This document shows, one piece after another, positions 16,657 to 24,661 of a stretch of 47,711 bases of DNA. The position numbers were made by a program, and so were the translations under genes. The stretch comes from Collinsella sp. (lineage in GTDB: Bacteria > Actinomycetota > Coriobacteriia > Coriobacteriales > Coriobacteriaceae), in contig JAGZWV010000009.1 in assembly GCA_018378775.1 (NCBI GenBank), positions 1 to 47,711 of the forward strand. The letters run 5' to 3'. The notes under the pieces are model-generated. The model saw only the letters and a program-made list of their open reading frames with translations. It was not told the DNA's origin and made no database searches. Every line of letters begins with the position of its first letter. Positions within the stretch are counted from its first letter, which is position 1.

Positions 16657-17496
16657 ATGGCAGATTCCAAGGTGGAGTATCCCGCTCCCGATTGCCTGGC
16701 ACCCGCCGCGATCGAGGCCAAGACCGAGGCCGCCGGCGTGACCAAGGCTAACCTGCCGGTCGCAAAGGCCTTTCTGTTGGCAATGTTCGCCGGCGCGTTC
16801 ATCGCCTTCGGCGGTCTGTTCTTTACCGTGTTCTTGAGCGACAGCACGCTGGGCTGGGGCGCCCAGCGCGTCGTGGGCGGCCTGTGCTTTTGCCTGGGCC
16901 TGGTGCTCGTGCTGGTGTGCGGCGCCGAGCTGTTTACCGGCAATTCTCTTATGGTCTGCGCGCTCAAGAGTAAAAAGATCACCCTGGCTCAGATGCTCAA
17001 GGCTTGGGTCGTCGTATGGGTCGGTAACTTTGTCGGTGCCCTGTTCATCGTCTTTTTGGTGTACATGGCCGGCATTTACAAGCTCAACGGCGAGGCGGTC
17101 GCCAATTCCATGGTGAGCGTCGCCGCCGGCAAGGTGACGATCGACTGGGTGACGATCTTCTTCCGCGGCATCCTGTGCAACATCTTTGTGTGCCTTGCCG
17201 TGTGGATCGGTACCGCCGGCAAGACCGTGGTCGATAAGGTCGTGGGCATTCTGCTGCCCATCGCCGCCTTTGTGGCCTGCGGTTTTGAACACTGCGTTGC
17301 CAACATGTACTTTTTGCCCATGGGCGCCGTGATGCATGCGTGCGGCTACGGTGCCGACGTCGCCGGCGCCGATGCGCTCAACGCAGCGGGCATTGTGTTT
17401 AACCTGTCCGCCGCTACGCTGGGCAACATCGTGGGCGGCGCGGTTCTGGTCGCGCTCGGCTACTGGTTTATCTACGCCAAGAAGTCCGAGGCGTAA
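16657..17496 (+). CDS. focA: Formate channel of the FocA/NirC family
   Basis: A 279-residue membrane protein of the formate-nitrite transporter family, with six hydrophobic segments. Family landmarks are FTGNSLMV in the loop after helix 2 and GFEHCVANMYFLPMG with the conserved pore-lining region around the His. Being last in the formate hydrogenlyase operon, it most likely moves formate across the membrane to or from FdhF. ATG 16657 is chosen because the protein aligns from MADSKVEY; AGGAAAG is about 10 bases upstream, and GTG 16648 is an alternative. A terminator follows the gene. Confidence 0.92.
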   Translation: MADSKVEYPAPDCLAPAAIEAKTEAAGVTKANLPVAKAFLLAMFAGAFIAFGGLFFTVFLSDSTLGWGAQRVVGGLCFCLGLVLVLVCGAELFTGNSLMVCALKSKKITLAQMLKAWVVVWVGNFVGALFIVFLVYMAGIYKLNGEAVANSMVSVAAGKVTIDWVTIFFRGILCNIFVCLAVWIGTAGKTVVDKVVGILLPIAAFVACGFEHCVANMYFLPMGAVMHACGYGADVAGADALNAAGIVFNLSAATLGNIVGGAVLVALGYWFIYAKKSEA

Positions 17497-17518
17497 GGTA
17501 CCGTCTGTTTGACGTTGG

Positions 17519-17554
17519 GCCTCCCGCGGGGCGTTGCCGTGCGGGAGGCTTTTT
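17519..17554 (+). terminator. Rho-independent terminator after focA
   Basis: A 9-bp perfect stem (17519-17527 GCCTCCCGC with 17541-17549) with a 13-base loop, followed by TTTTT. It ends the formate hydrogenlyase operon. Confidence 0.88.
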
Positions 17555-17618
17555 GGGTCTGGGGCCCGTTGCCGGGCTTTTGGCCTGTTGTGTATGGCTG
17601 ATGAAAGGGGTAATCGAG

Positions 17619-19736
17619 ATGGCATCTGCTGTGAAGCGTGACGGTCGCGCCGTGGTGACCACATGCGGGGGATGCTATGCCGATTGCGCCTTTGCGGCAC
17701 GCGTTGAGGACGGTCGCGTGGCGGCCGAGTTGCCGGTGCCGGGGCATCCGTGCGCGGCGCGAGCCCTGTGCGCCCGCGGACGGCATCGCCTGGCAATGCC
17801 GTTTGACGAGCGTGACCGCATCGTGCACCCCATGCGACGCCGCCAGGATGGCTCGGGGTTCGATGTGATTTCGTGGGACGAGGCGTTCGCGCAGATTGCC
17901 GAGCGTCTTTTGGGCATTGTTGACGAGCGCGGGCCTCGTGCGCTGGGTATGACGCTCGGCGTGCCCTCGTTCGACCGCTACTGGGCGTATCGTTTTATGC
18001 ATGCGCTTGGTTCGCCCAACGTGTACGGTGCCGACGGTGCCTGCGAGGTAAGTCGACTTACCGGTTGGGAGCACAGCTTGGGCTATAGTCCCGCCTCCGA
18101 CCTTGCGCATACCGACTGCATCATGTACCTAGGGCGTTCCATTGTCGATTCGTCGACGATGGGGGCCGTTGATGCGCTCAACGATGCCCGTCGCCGTGGG
18201 GCGAAGATTATCGTGGTCGACCCCCGGCGCAGTGGCTCGGCTGCGCTTGCCGACCGCTGGCTGCGCGTGCGCCCGGGCTGTGACCTGGCTTTGCTGCTAG
18301 GCATCGCGCATGTGCTGATTGCCGAGGGCCTGTACGACCGCGAGTTCGTTGTCCGTTATACCACGGGTTTTGACGAGCTGGCGCAGGCGGCCGCTGCTTG
18401 GACGCCCGAATGGGCCGAGTCGATGTGCGACGTGCCGGCTACAGAGATTGTCGCCACGGCACGCGATCTCGCTGCCGCCGCGCCTGCCGCTGTGGTGGAT
18501 GCGGGCTTTCATGGTGGCATCGGTATCGCGTATGCCAATAGCACCCAGACCGCGCGCGCTATCTGCTTGGTCGATGTGCTGCTGGGCTGTATCGGACATG
18601 CGGGCGGCGCGCTCAATCCACCCATGCCACTCGTGTTGGGCGACCTCGATCCCACGCGCTTTGCGACGCCGCCGGTGTCACGCGGGCCCAAGCTGGGGTC
18701 CGAGCGCTATCCACTGGTCGATCCGGTGCGCGGCCTGTGCACGACCATCGGTCAGTCGATTCTTGCCGGCGATTTGCGTGGGCTCATCGTCTATGCCAGT
18801 AACCCCGGTGCGGGCTATGGCAACGCCGGGGCGTGGTTATCGATTCTGGAACAGCTCGACTTACTCGTGACGATTGATATTCGCTGGTCCGAGACAGCGC
18901 GTGCTTCTGACTTCGTGCTGCCCGATGTGACGTATCTGGAGGCCGACCGCGGCGTGGGAACGGTGGCGGGCGCCAACGATGCGCGCGTGTTCTACCGCAA
19001 CGCCGTGCTGCCCGTGCAGCATGACGGCACACGTCCCGGTCGGGAGATTTTTGCCGGTTTGGCGCAGGCATGTGGCGTGGGCGAGTATTTCCAGTTTACG
19101 TCTGACGATCTGGCGGCTGCCCAGGTGGCGCCTTTTGGGATCGATCTGGACGAGCTCAAGGAGCGCGGTTGGGCCGATACGGGCGTGGCGCTGCCGTCGC
19201 GCACGGGTGAGCCGGCGATTCCCCTGGATGGCGGCAAAATTGCGCTGGCAAGCGACGTATGGGAGCGAGCCGGCATGGGTCGTGTGCCCAACTGGATCGC
19301 TCCCATGGTGGAGCCCGGCCCGGGGATGTTTCGCCTCATTAGCGGCAACCGTCCCTTTGAGTCGCATACCTCGCGAAGGCTCGCGGCGGCCGGCGCCGCC
19401 GAGGCGGGTTCCGACTTGGACGCCGTGCAGATGAATGCCGATGTCGCCGCACGCATGGGTATCGCCGATGGCGAGGTCGTGGAACTCGTGAGCGATATGG
19501 GCCGCGACCGCGTGCGCTTGGAGACGACGCCGTATCTGCATCCGGCGTGCATCTTTACGTCGGCCGCCCCCGGTGGGCGTTCGTTTGGCCGCGATGCCGG
19601 TGACGCTCAAGCCTTGGGCGTGGGCCCGCTCGACCATACACCGTTGCGTTGTGATCCGTTGACGGGTGCCGCGCTCACCCAGGAAAACGCCGTTCGCGTG
19701 GAAAAGATCGCGGCGCGCGAGGATAATAACGAGTAA
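17619..19736 (+). CDS. Orphan molybdopterin oxidoreductase catalytic subunit
   Basis: A 705-residue Mo/W-bisMGD enzyme of the DMSO reductase superfamily. Cluster cysteines at about 16, 19, 23 and 51 (CGGCYADC and LCARG) bind one [4Fe-4S]. The probable Mo ligand is Cys142 in GADGACEVSRLTG, where FdhF has selenocysteine. C-terminal motifs ISGNRPFESHTSR and PLDHTPLRCDPLTGAALTQE close the cofactor pocket. Overall it resembles thiosulfate/polysulfide-reductase-type or hydratase-like members, but the substrate cannot be told. It has no Tat signal, so it is cytoplasmic, and no ferredoxin or membrane subunit lies beside it. ATG 17619 has GAAAGGGG nine bases upstream. It lies between the focA terminator and selA, 52 bases before selA, and may share its transcript. 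Confidence 0.85.
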   Translation: MASAVKRDGRAVVTTCGGCYADCAFAARVEDGRVAAELPVPGHPCAARALCARGRHRLAMPFDERDRIVHPMRRRQDGSGFDVISWDEAFAQIAERLLGIVDERGPRALGMTLGVPSFDRYWAYRFMHALGSPNVYGADGACEVSRLTGWEHSLGYSPASDLAHTDCIMYLGRSIVDSSTMGAVDALNDARRRGAKIIVVDPRRSGSAALADRWLRVRPGCDLALLLGIAHVLIAEGLYDREFVVRYTTGFDELAQAAAAWTPEWAESMCDVPATEIVATARDLAAAAPAAVVDAGFHGGIGIAYANSTQTARAICLVDVLLGCIGHAGGALNPPMPLVLGDLDPTRFATPPVSRGPKLGSERYPLVDPVRGLCTTIGQSILAGDLRGLIVYASNPGAGYGNAGAWLSILEQLDLLVTIDIRWSETARASDFVLPDVTYLEADRGVGTVAGANDARVFYRNAVLPVQHDGTRPGREIFAGLAQACGVGEYFQFTSDDLAAAQVAPFGIDLDELKERGWADTGVALPSRTGEPAIPLDGGKIALASDVWERAGMGRVPNWIAPMVEPGPGMFRLISGNRPFESHTSRRLAAAGAAEAGSDLDAVQMNADVAARMGIADGEVVELVSDMGRDRVRLETTPYLHPACIFTSAAPGGRSFGRDAGDAQALGVGPLDHTPLRCDPLTGAALTQENAVRVEKIAAREDNNE

Positions 19737-19788
19737 TTGACTCAGCTGATGTATTCGACTGATCCACGTTTCTTTTGAAAGGCCGCAC

Positions 19789-21246
19789 ATGAGCGATAGC
19801 CAGAACATGTCCGATGAGGTACGCGCCCGCCTGCGCGCCATTCCTTCCGTCAACGAGCTGCTTGCCGAGTGGCCGGTAGTGAAGGCGGCGGGGGAGACCT
19901 GCGACGCGGTGGTGCATGCCGCCGTGACGGCCGAGCTCGACGAGGAGCGCGCAGCCATTCGCGCCGGTGCCGCCCCGCGCTCTAAGCGCGACCTGGCCTC
20001 GGCCATCGAGTGGCGTGCGCACCGCTCCGCGTTGCCGAGCCTGCGCCCTGCCGTCAACGCTACGGGCGTGGTCATCCATACCAACTTGGGCCGCGCCCCG
20101 CTCGCGGAGTCGACGGCAAAGGCCGTGGCCGAGGTCGCGCGCGGGTACAGCACGCTCGAGTACAGCGTGGACACCTGCTCGCGTGGGTCGCGCAAGGAAC
20201 ATGCGGCGCAACTGATCCGCTCGCTTACCGGTGCCGAGGACGCGCTGGTCGTTAACAACAACGCCGCCGCTGTGCTGCTGGTGCTGGCGACCCATGCCGC
20301 AGGCAAAGAGGTCATTGTGAGCCGTGGCGAGCTTGTCGAGATCGGCGGCAGCTTCCGTATTCCCGACGTCATGGCGGCCTCGGGCGCCAAGCTCGTCGAG
20401 GTCGGCGCCACCAACCGCACGCATCTGGGCGACTACGAGCGCGCCATCACGCCCGAAACGGCCATGATCCTGAAGGTCCATCCTTCCAACTATCGCATCG
20501 AGGGTTTCCACGAGGAGGTTAGCTCTCGAGAGCTTGCGGCGCTTGCTCACAAGCATGGCCTGCTGTTCTACGAGGACCAGGGCTCGGGCGCGCTGTTGTC
20601 CGACGACATCTTGGTGCGCGGCGGCGAAGAAACCACGCCGGCTTCGGTTTCGGCAGGGCTCGATCTGGTGTCGTGCTCGGGCGATAAACTGCTCGGTGCC
20701 GCACAGGCGGGCATCATCATGGGCCGTCGCGATCTGGTCCAGGCCTGCGGCGCACATCCGCTCATGCGTGCTCTGCGTCCGGGCAAGCTCGCACTGGCGG
20801 CGCTCGAGGCTACACTGCGCATTTATATGGATGGGGCTGATGTGGCCCATCGCGAGGTACCGGTGCTCAACATGCTCACGCTGCCGCAGGCCCATTTGGA
20901 GCGACGTGCCCGCAAGCTGCGCGATCGTATGGTCGCCGGGCTCGATAAGGCTGGCTACCCGTGTGCCGTTCAGGTGGAGATCGTCGAGGAATCGTCGACC
21001 CCTGGTGGCGGCTCGCTGCCTACCGTGGAGCTGCCCACCATGTGCGTTGCCGTGCGCCTCGTCGATGAGCGTCTTTCCGTTGACGCACTCAAGCGCTCGC
21101 TCGTCCAAGATTTCGACACGCCGGTCGTCACGCGCGCCTCGCACGATCGCGTCCTGTTTGACGTGCGCACACTCGTGGGTGACCGCGATATCGAGACGGC
21201 GGCATCGACGCTCGTCGCGTGCGTTGAGAAGGCGATTGCTCGATGA
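19789..21246 (+). CDS. selA: L-seryl-tRNA(Sec) selenium transferase
   Basis: A 485-residue PLP enzyme that converts Ser-tRNA(Sec) to Sec-tRNA(Sec) using selenophosphate. Family blocks are INLGRAPL-like HTNLGRAPLAESTAKAVAE, VVNNNAAAVLLVL, and CSGDKLLGAAQAGI, where Lys300 is the expected PLP Schiff-base lysine (E. coli Lys295). Length matches the bacterial decameric SelA. ATG 19789 has GAAAGG eight bases upstream. The stop overlaps the selB start by four bases (ATGA), so the two are coupled. The selD gene for selenophosphate synthetase is not in the window. Confidence 0.96.
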   Translation: MSDSQNMSDEVRARLRAIPSVNELLAEWPVVKAAGETCDAVVHAAVTAELDEERAAIRAGAAPRSKRDLASAIEWRAHRSALPSLRPAVNATGVVIHTNLGRAPLAESTAKAVAEVARGYSTLEYSVDTCSRGSRKEHAAQLIRSLTGAEDALVVNNNAAAVLLVLATHAAGKEVIVSRGELVEIGGSFRIPDVMAASGAKLVEVGATNRTHLGDYERAITPETAMILKVHPSNYRIEGFHEEVSSRELAALAHKHGLLFYEDQGSGALLSDDILVRGGEETTPASVSAGLDLVSCSGDKLLGAAQAGIIMGRRDLVQACGAHPLMRALRPGKLALAALEATLRIYMDGADVAHREVPVLNMLTLPQAHLERRARKLRDRMVAGLDKAGYPCAVQVEIVEESSTPGGGSLPTVELPTMCVAVRLVDERLSVDALKRSLVQDFDTPVVTRASHDRVLFDVRTLVGDRDIETAASTLVACVEKAIAR

Positions 21247-23210
21247 GTGAGGTTCAGGCGCTGGTGGAGTGTCCCGTTATCGTTGGCACGGCGGGCCACG
21301 TTGACCACGGCAAGTCGGCATTGATCGAGGCGCTGACCGGCAAGAATCCCGACCGTCTGGAGGTTGAGTGCCGTCGCGGTATGACCGTGGAGCTGGGCTT
21401 TGGCGAGCTGGCACTGCCGAGTGGCAAGATCGTCGGCCTGGTCGACGTGCCGGGCCACGCGCATTACCTGCGCGCCATGGTGCAGGGTGCGACAGGCATC
21501 GACGTTGCCGTGCTGGTGGTCTCTGCCGTTGAGGGTGTAATGCCGCAGACGCGCGAGCACGTGCATGTGCTGGAGCTGCTGGGCGTCACACACATGGTGG
21601 TGGCGCTGACGATGCGTGACCTGGCCGATGCCGAGATGACCGAGCTTGCCGAGCTCGATGTCGATGATTTTTTGTCGGGTACCGTGTTTGCGGGCGCGCC
21701 GATTGTGCCCGTGTCGTCTAAGACGGGCGAGGGGATCGACGGGCTGCTTGCGGTGCTCGACGAGCAGGTAAGCGCCTGCTGGGATGCCTGCCGCGACCGT
21801 GCCGAGCGCACCGATGCCGCGCCGCGCCTGCCGATTGACCGCTGCTTTACGATTAAGGGCGTCGGCACTGTCGTAACGGGAACGCTGCACGATGCGCCGG
21901 TTGCGGTGGGCGACGAGCTGATGGCTTTGCCGTCGCGTACGGTCTGTCGCGTGCGCGGGATTCAGGTGCATGGCGATACGCCGCGCGCGCTGCCTGGTCA
22001 GCGTGTGGCGCTCAACCTAGTTGGTGACGGTGTCGCGGCGCTTGACCGTGGCGAGATGCTGGGCGTGGCGGACCGCTTTGGCCAGACGTTGCGCTTTATG
22101 ATGACGTTCACCTACCTGGGCCGCGAGGGCACCAAGCCGCGCGTGCTCGAGTCGGGCGCGCGTGTGCATGTGATGGCCGGCACGGCCGAGGTCGTCGGCC
22201 GCATCATGCTTTTGGAGGGCGAGGCCCCCATGGCGGTGGGCGAGACCCGTACCGTGCAGGTGCGCCTGGAGGAGCCGCTGCCGCTGTGTGCCGGAGACCA
22301 TGCCGTGGTGCTGTCGTATTCGCCCGTTATGCTCATCGGCGGCGGGCGCGTGCTGCTTTCGCGCTGCCGTCGCTCGCGCGAGCTTTCTGCCGGCGAGCGC
22401 GCACTGTTTGCGGCGCTTGAGTCCGGCGATACCGCGGGCGGTGTGGGCGCTTGGCTGGCGCTGCAGATGCTGCCAGTTACGGCGGTTGATGTTGCCGACG
22501 CTTTGGATCTTGGTGTCGGCGAGGTCGATGCCGCACTGCGCGGGTTGGTGTCGCAGGGCTCTGTTCGCAAGCTTGCTGTGGGTGATGCGGACTACTTGGC
22601 GGACGCCGTGGTGCTCGACGCTGCGATGGATGCACTGGCGGCGACCCTGTCAGCCATGCACGCGGCGTCTCCCAAGGAGACGGGCTTTACGCCCGGCGCC
22701 GTTGCCCATGCTGCGTGGCCTGCCGCTGATGATGGCGTTGCCGCGGCTCTGATTGCCGAGGGCTGCTCGCGTGGCGTGTGTGCCGCCGAGGGTGCCGAGG
22801 TATTCGACCCGCACTCCGCTGCCGCCGCGGCGCGTGTGGTGCGCGAGGCCTGCGAACGTATCGTTGCCTTGCTGGACGAAGCCGGCCTCGATGCACCGAT
22901 ATTGCCCGAGGTGGGCGAGCAGTTGCAGCTCGATCGAGACACCATGACGCGTGCCCTGCGCGAGCTTTCGCTCAATCGCTCGATCGTTAAGGTCGAGCGC
23001 GACGTTGCCCTGTCCGCTGCCGCCGAGGCCCATGCGCGCGAGCTTGTTGCCGCCGCCATTGAGGCAGCCGGCGGTGCTGCCACCACGAGCGTACTGCGCG
23101 AGGCCCTGGGTGTGTCGCGCAAACGTGCCATCAGCATCTTGGAGCACCTGGATGCCGTGCGCTTTACGGTGCTCGACAAGGATGCCGGCGGCCTGCGCTC
23201 CCTGCGCTAG
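21243..23210 (+). CDS. selB: Selenocysteine-specific elongation factor
   Basis: A 655-residue GTPase that delivers Sec-tRNA to UGA codons marked by a SECIS hairpin. The N-terminal GTPase has G1 GTAGHVDHGKS, switch region RRGMTVELGFGEL and G3 DVPGHAHYLRAM. Translation-factor beta-barrels follow, then C-terminal winged-helix repeats that bind the SECIS (last one near LREALGVSRKRAISILEHLD). One oddity: the base-recognition G4 motif, normally TKxD in SelB, reads ALTMRDLAD, with Met for Lys. The likely client is fdhF in this window. Directly after the gene lies a TTGCGGTG palindrome and then selC. Confidence 0.95.
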   Translation: MSEVQALVECPVIVGTAGHVDHGKSALIEALTGKNPDRLEVECRRGMTVELGFGELALPSGKIVGLVDVPGHAHYLRAMVQGATGIDVAVLVVSAVEGVMPQTREHVHVLELLGVTHMVVALTMRDLADAEMTELAELDVDDFLSGTVFAGAPIVPVSSKTGEGIDGLLAVLDEQVSACWDACRDRAERTDAAPRLPIDRCFTIKGVGTVVTGTLHDAPVAVGDELMALPSRTVCRVRGIQVHGDTPRALPGQRVALNLVGDGVAALDRGEMLGVADRFGQTLRFMMTFTYLGREGTKPRVLESGARVHVMAGTAEVVGRIMLLEGEAPMAVGETRTVQVRLEEPLPLCAGDHAVVLSYSPVMLIGGGRVLLSRCRRSRELSAGERALFAALESGDTAGGVGAWLALQMLPVTAVDVADALDLGVGEVDAALRGLVSQGSVRKLAVGDADYLADAVVLDAAMDALAATLSAMHAASPKETGFTPGAVAHAAWPAADDGVAAALIAEGCSRGVCAAEGAEVFDPHSAAAAARVVREACERIVALLDEAGLDAPILPEVGEQLQLDRDTMTRALRELSLNRSIVKVERDVALSAAAEAHARELVAAAIEAAGGAATTSVLREALGVSRKRAISILEHLDAVRFTVLDKDAGGLRSLR

Positions 23211-23224
23211 GTCACCCTTATCAG

Positions 23225-23287
23225 TTGCGGTGGAATAGTTCCTGTGTGGGATATCCAAGCCCCTAAATAGGAATTATTTCACCGCAA
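23225..23287. repeat. Palindromic repeat, TTGCGGTGAAATA family, copy 2
   Basis: Left arm 23225-23243 (TTGCGGTGGAATAGTTCCT) and right arm 23269-23287 pair over 19 bases. The two departures from Watson-Crick pairing are both G opposite T, which would be G-U pairs in plus-strand RNA. The 25-base centre includes GGGATATCC. It lies 14 bases after the selB stop and ahead of selC. Confidence 0.8.
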
Positions 23288-23366
23288 ATTAGGCTGGGAG
23301 GTTTGGTCCTTCCCGTCGTGTCGGGCAGTAGTGGCCTGCTCAGTTTGGTAAAATACCGCCGCACTT

Positions 23367-23463
23367 GGGAACGGATGGGCTCCGGTGGGCTCCGCGGTCC
23401 TCAAAACCGTTGCGAGGCGTGCAAAACGTCTTGGATGTGTTCGATTCACATACGTTCCCGCCA
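23367..23463 (+). tRNA. selC: tRNA-Sec (anticodon TCA)
   Basis: A 97-base selenocysteine tRNA including encoded CCA. Acceptor stem GGGAACG (23367-23373) pairs with CGTTCCC (23453-23459), then discriminator G and CCA. The anticodon stem GCGGT/ACCGT encloses loop CCTCAAA, with anticodon TCA at 23401-23403. A long variable arm, GAGGCGT/ACGTCTT with loop GCAAA (23414-23432), and T arm ATGTG/CACAT with TTCGATT are clear. The D arm GGGC...GCTC carries TCCGGTGG, as in other bacterial tRNA-Sec. Position 33 is C rather than the near-universal U. It lies between selB and mobA, with its own terminator. Confidence 0.95.
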
Positions 23464-23471
23464 TACGCTAC

Positions 23472-23526
23472 CAGCGCTTTTGTGCTCGCGGTCTTGCTGC
23501 GTGCCGCAAAGGCGCTGTTTTGTTTT
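23472..23526 (+). terminator. Terminator after selC
   Basis: Stem CAGCGCTTT (23472-23480) pairs with AAGGCGCTG (23509-23517), with one T-G pair and a 28-base loop, followed by TTTTGTTTTT. Its place nine bases after the tRNA 3' end suggests selC is its own transcription unit. Confidence 0.65.
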
Positions 23527-23617
23527 TGCACGAGCTTTTCGTAGCGCTGCTATTTCGGTGGCTGTATTTAGCTTCGTGCACCGGGTTTCGAGCATGCCGA
23601 TGGAGGTGTTTTGCCGT

Positions 23618-24250
23618 ATGACTACCGTAAGACGTGCCGATCTTTCTTGTGTCGTCCAAGCGGGTGGGCTGTCCTCGCGCATGGGCTGTGATAAGGCTCG
23701 CATGGCGTTTTGCGGCGAGCCGCTCATCGAACGCGTGCTGGGTCGGCTGGCGCCAGTTGCCGGCGAGTTGGTCGTGACGACTTCGCGTCCCAGCGAGCTT
23801 GCCTACCTTGAGGAGCGCGCGTTTGGCGGCCTGGTGCCGCGAATAGTGTCGGACCTTGAGGGACCGGCGGGCGCCATGCGCGGCATCGCGAGCTCGCTGG
23901 CTGCGGCTCGGCTGCCTCTCGTGGCGATCGTCGCCTGCGATATGCCGTTTGTCTTGCCGGAACTCATCGGCGCGCTTGCCGATCGTGTTGAGGCCGAGGC
24001 GCTCGATGTGTGCGTGCCGCGCGAGGAGCGGGGGATTGAGCCGCTTTGCGCCGTCTGGCGCCGTGACGCGTGTGCGCCGGTTGCCCAAGAGCTGCTCTCC
24101 TGCGACCGACAGCGCATTCGCTGCCTGATCAATCGCGTTCAGGCCGGTTATATGGATGAGCCGCAGATCGTTAAGGCCGCGGGCTCGACGCTCTGCTTCG
24201 AGAACGTCAATACGCCCGAGGAGTTTGCGGCGGCCGAGTTACTCGCCTAG
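23618..24250 (+). CDS. mobA: Molybdenum cofactor guanylyltransferase
   Basis: A 210-residue nucleotidyltransferase that adds GMP to molybdopterin to make MGD, the cofactor FdhF and the orphan oxidoreductase need. The N-terminal nucleotide-binding loop reads VVQAGGLSSRMGCDKARM, the MobA form. IVACDMPFVLPELI holds the Mg-binding Asp, and ERGIEPLCAVWR is the substrate block. ENVNTPEEF closes the domain, as in MobA. E. coli MobA has 194 residues. Start ATG 23618 has GGAGGT ten bases upstream; the frame is open further upstream through selC, but that is not coding. It is followed after 15 bases by the DUF3343 gene. Confidence 0.9.
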   Translation: MTTVRRADLSCVVQAGGLSSRMGCDKARMAFCGEPLIERVLGRLAPVAGELVVTTSRPSELAYLEERAFGGLVPRIVSDLEGPAGAMRGIASSLAAARLPLVAIVACDMPFVLPELIGALADRVEAEALDVCVPREERGIEPLCAVWRRDACAPVAQELLSCDRQRIRCLINRVQAGYMDEPQIVKAAGSTLCFENVNTPEEFAAAELLA

Positions 24251-24265
24251 ACGATTGGAGTTGCC

Positions 24266-24661
24266 ATGTCTCACGATATTTGTCCCGACACGGGAGAACC
24301 TTGCACTTGCGACGGGTCCGAACCCTGTACCTGCGGTTGCGGCGGCTGTGGACATACTGCGGAAGAGGAGGCGGCCGCCGCGGCGTATCGCGATGCACAC
24401 CGCGAAGGCCCGTCCGGTGATGCTCTCGACCATGAACGCAAGATCATCGTTTCGTTCGATAGCACCTTCGATGTGATGGAATGCGAGCAGCTGTGCCTGG
24501 ATGCCGGCGTGCCCGGGCGCATCATGCCGCTGCCCGGCTCCATCACCGCCGGCTGCGGGCTGTGCTGGGCCATGCCGTTCTCGGGCGACGCCCTCGCCGC
24601 CTTCCGCGCTGCTACCGAAGGCCGCATAACCACCGCCGACTACCATCAGCTCGTCCTCTAA
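24266..24661 (+). CDS. DUF3343 protein (putative Se/S carrier-like) with cysteine-rich N-terminus
   Basis: A 131-residue protein with two parts. Residues 1-28 hold seven cysteines in CxC and CxxC spacing (CTCGCGGCG), resembling a metallothionein-like or metal/selenium-binding segment. Residues of about 58-131 match DUF3343 (PF11823): IVSFDSTFDVMECEQLC, GVPGRIMPLPGSI and TAGCGLCWAMPF, the last corresponding to the family's 'SsGCGla.r' cysteine motif. Pfam describes this family as putative Se/S carriers. It probably shares a transcript with mobA (15-base gap) and lies close to selA, selB and selC, which supports a part in selenium or Moco sulfur handling. It has eleven cysteines in total. Start ATG 24266 has TTGGAG upstream. 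Function is inferred. Confidence 0.75.
   Translation: MSHDICPDTGEPCTCDGSEPCTCGCGGCGHTAEEEAAAAAYRDAHREGPSGDALDHERKIIVSFDSTFDVMECEQLCLDAGVPGRIMPLPGSITAGCGLCWAMPFSGDALAAFRAATEGRITTADYHQLVL

Noticed and set aside
23303..23617. N-terminal extension of MobA through the selC locus
   Set aside because: The frame is open by chance over the tRNA and its terminator; MobA homology starts after ATG 23618.
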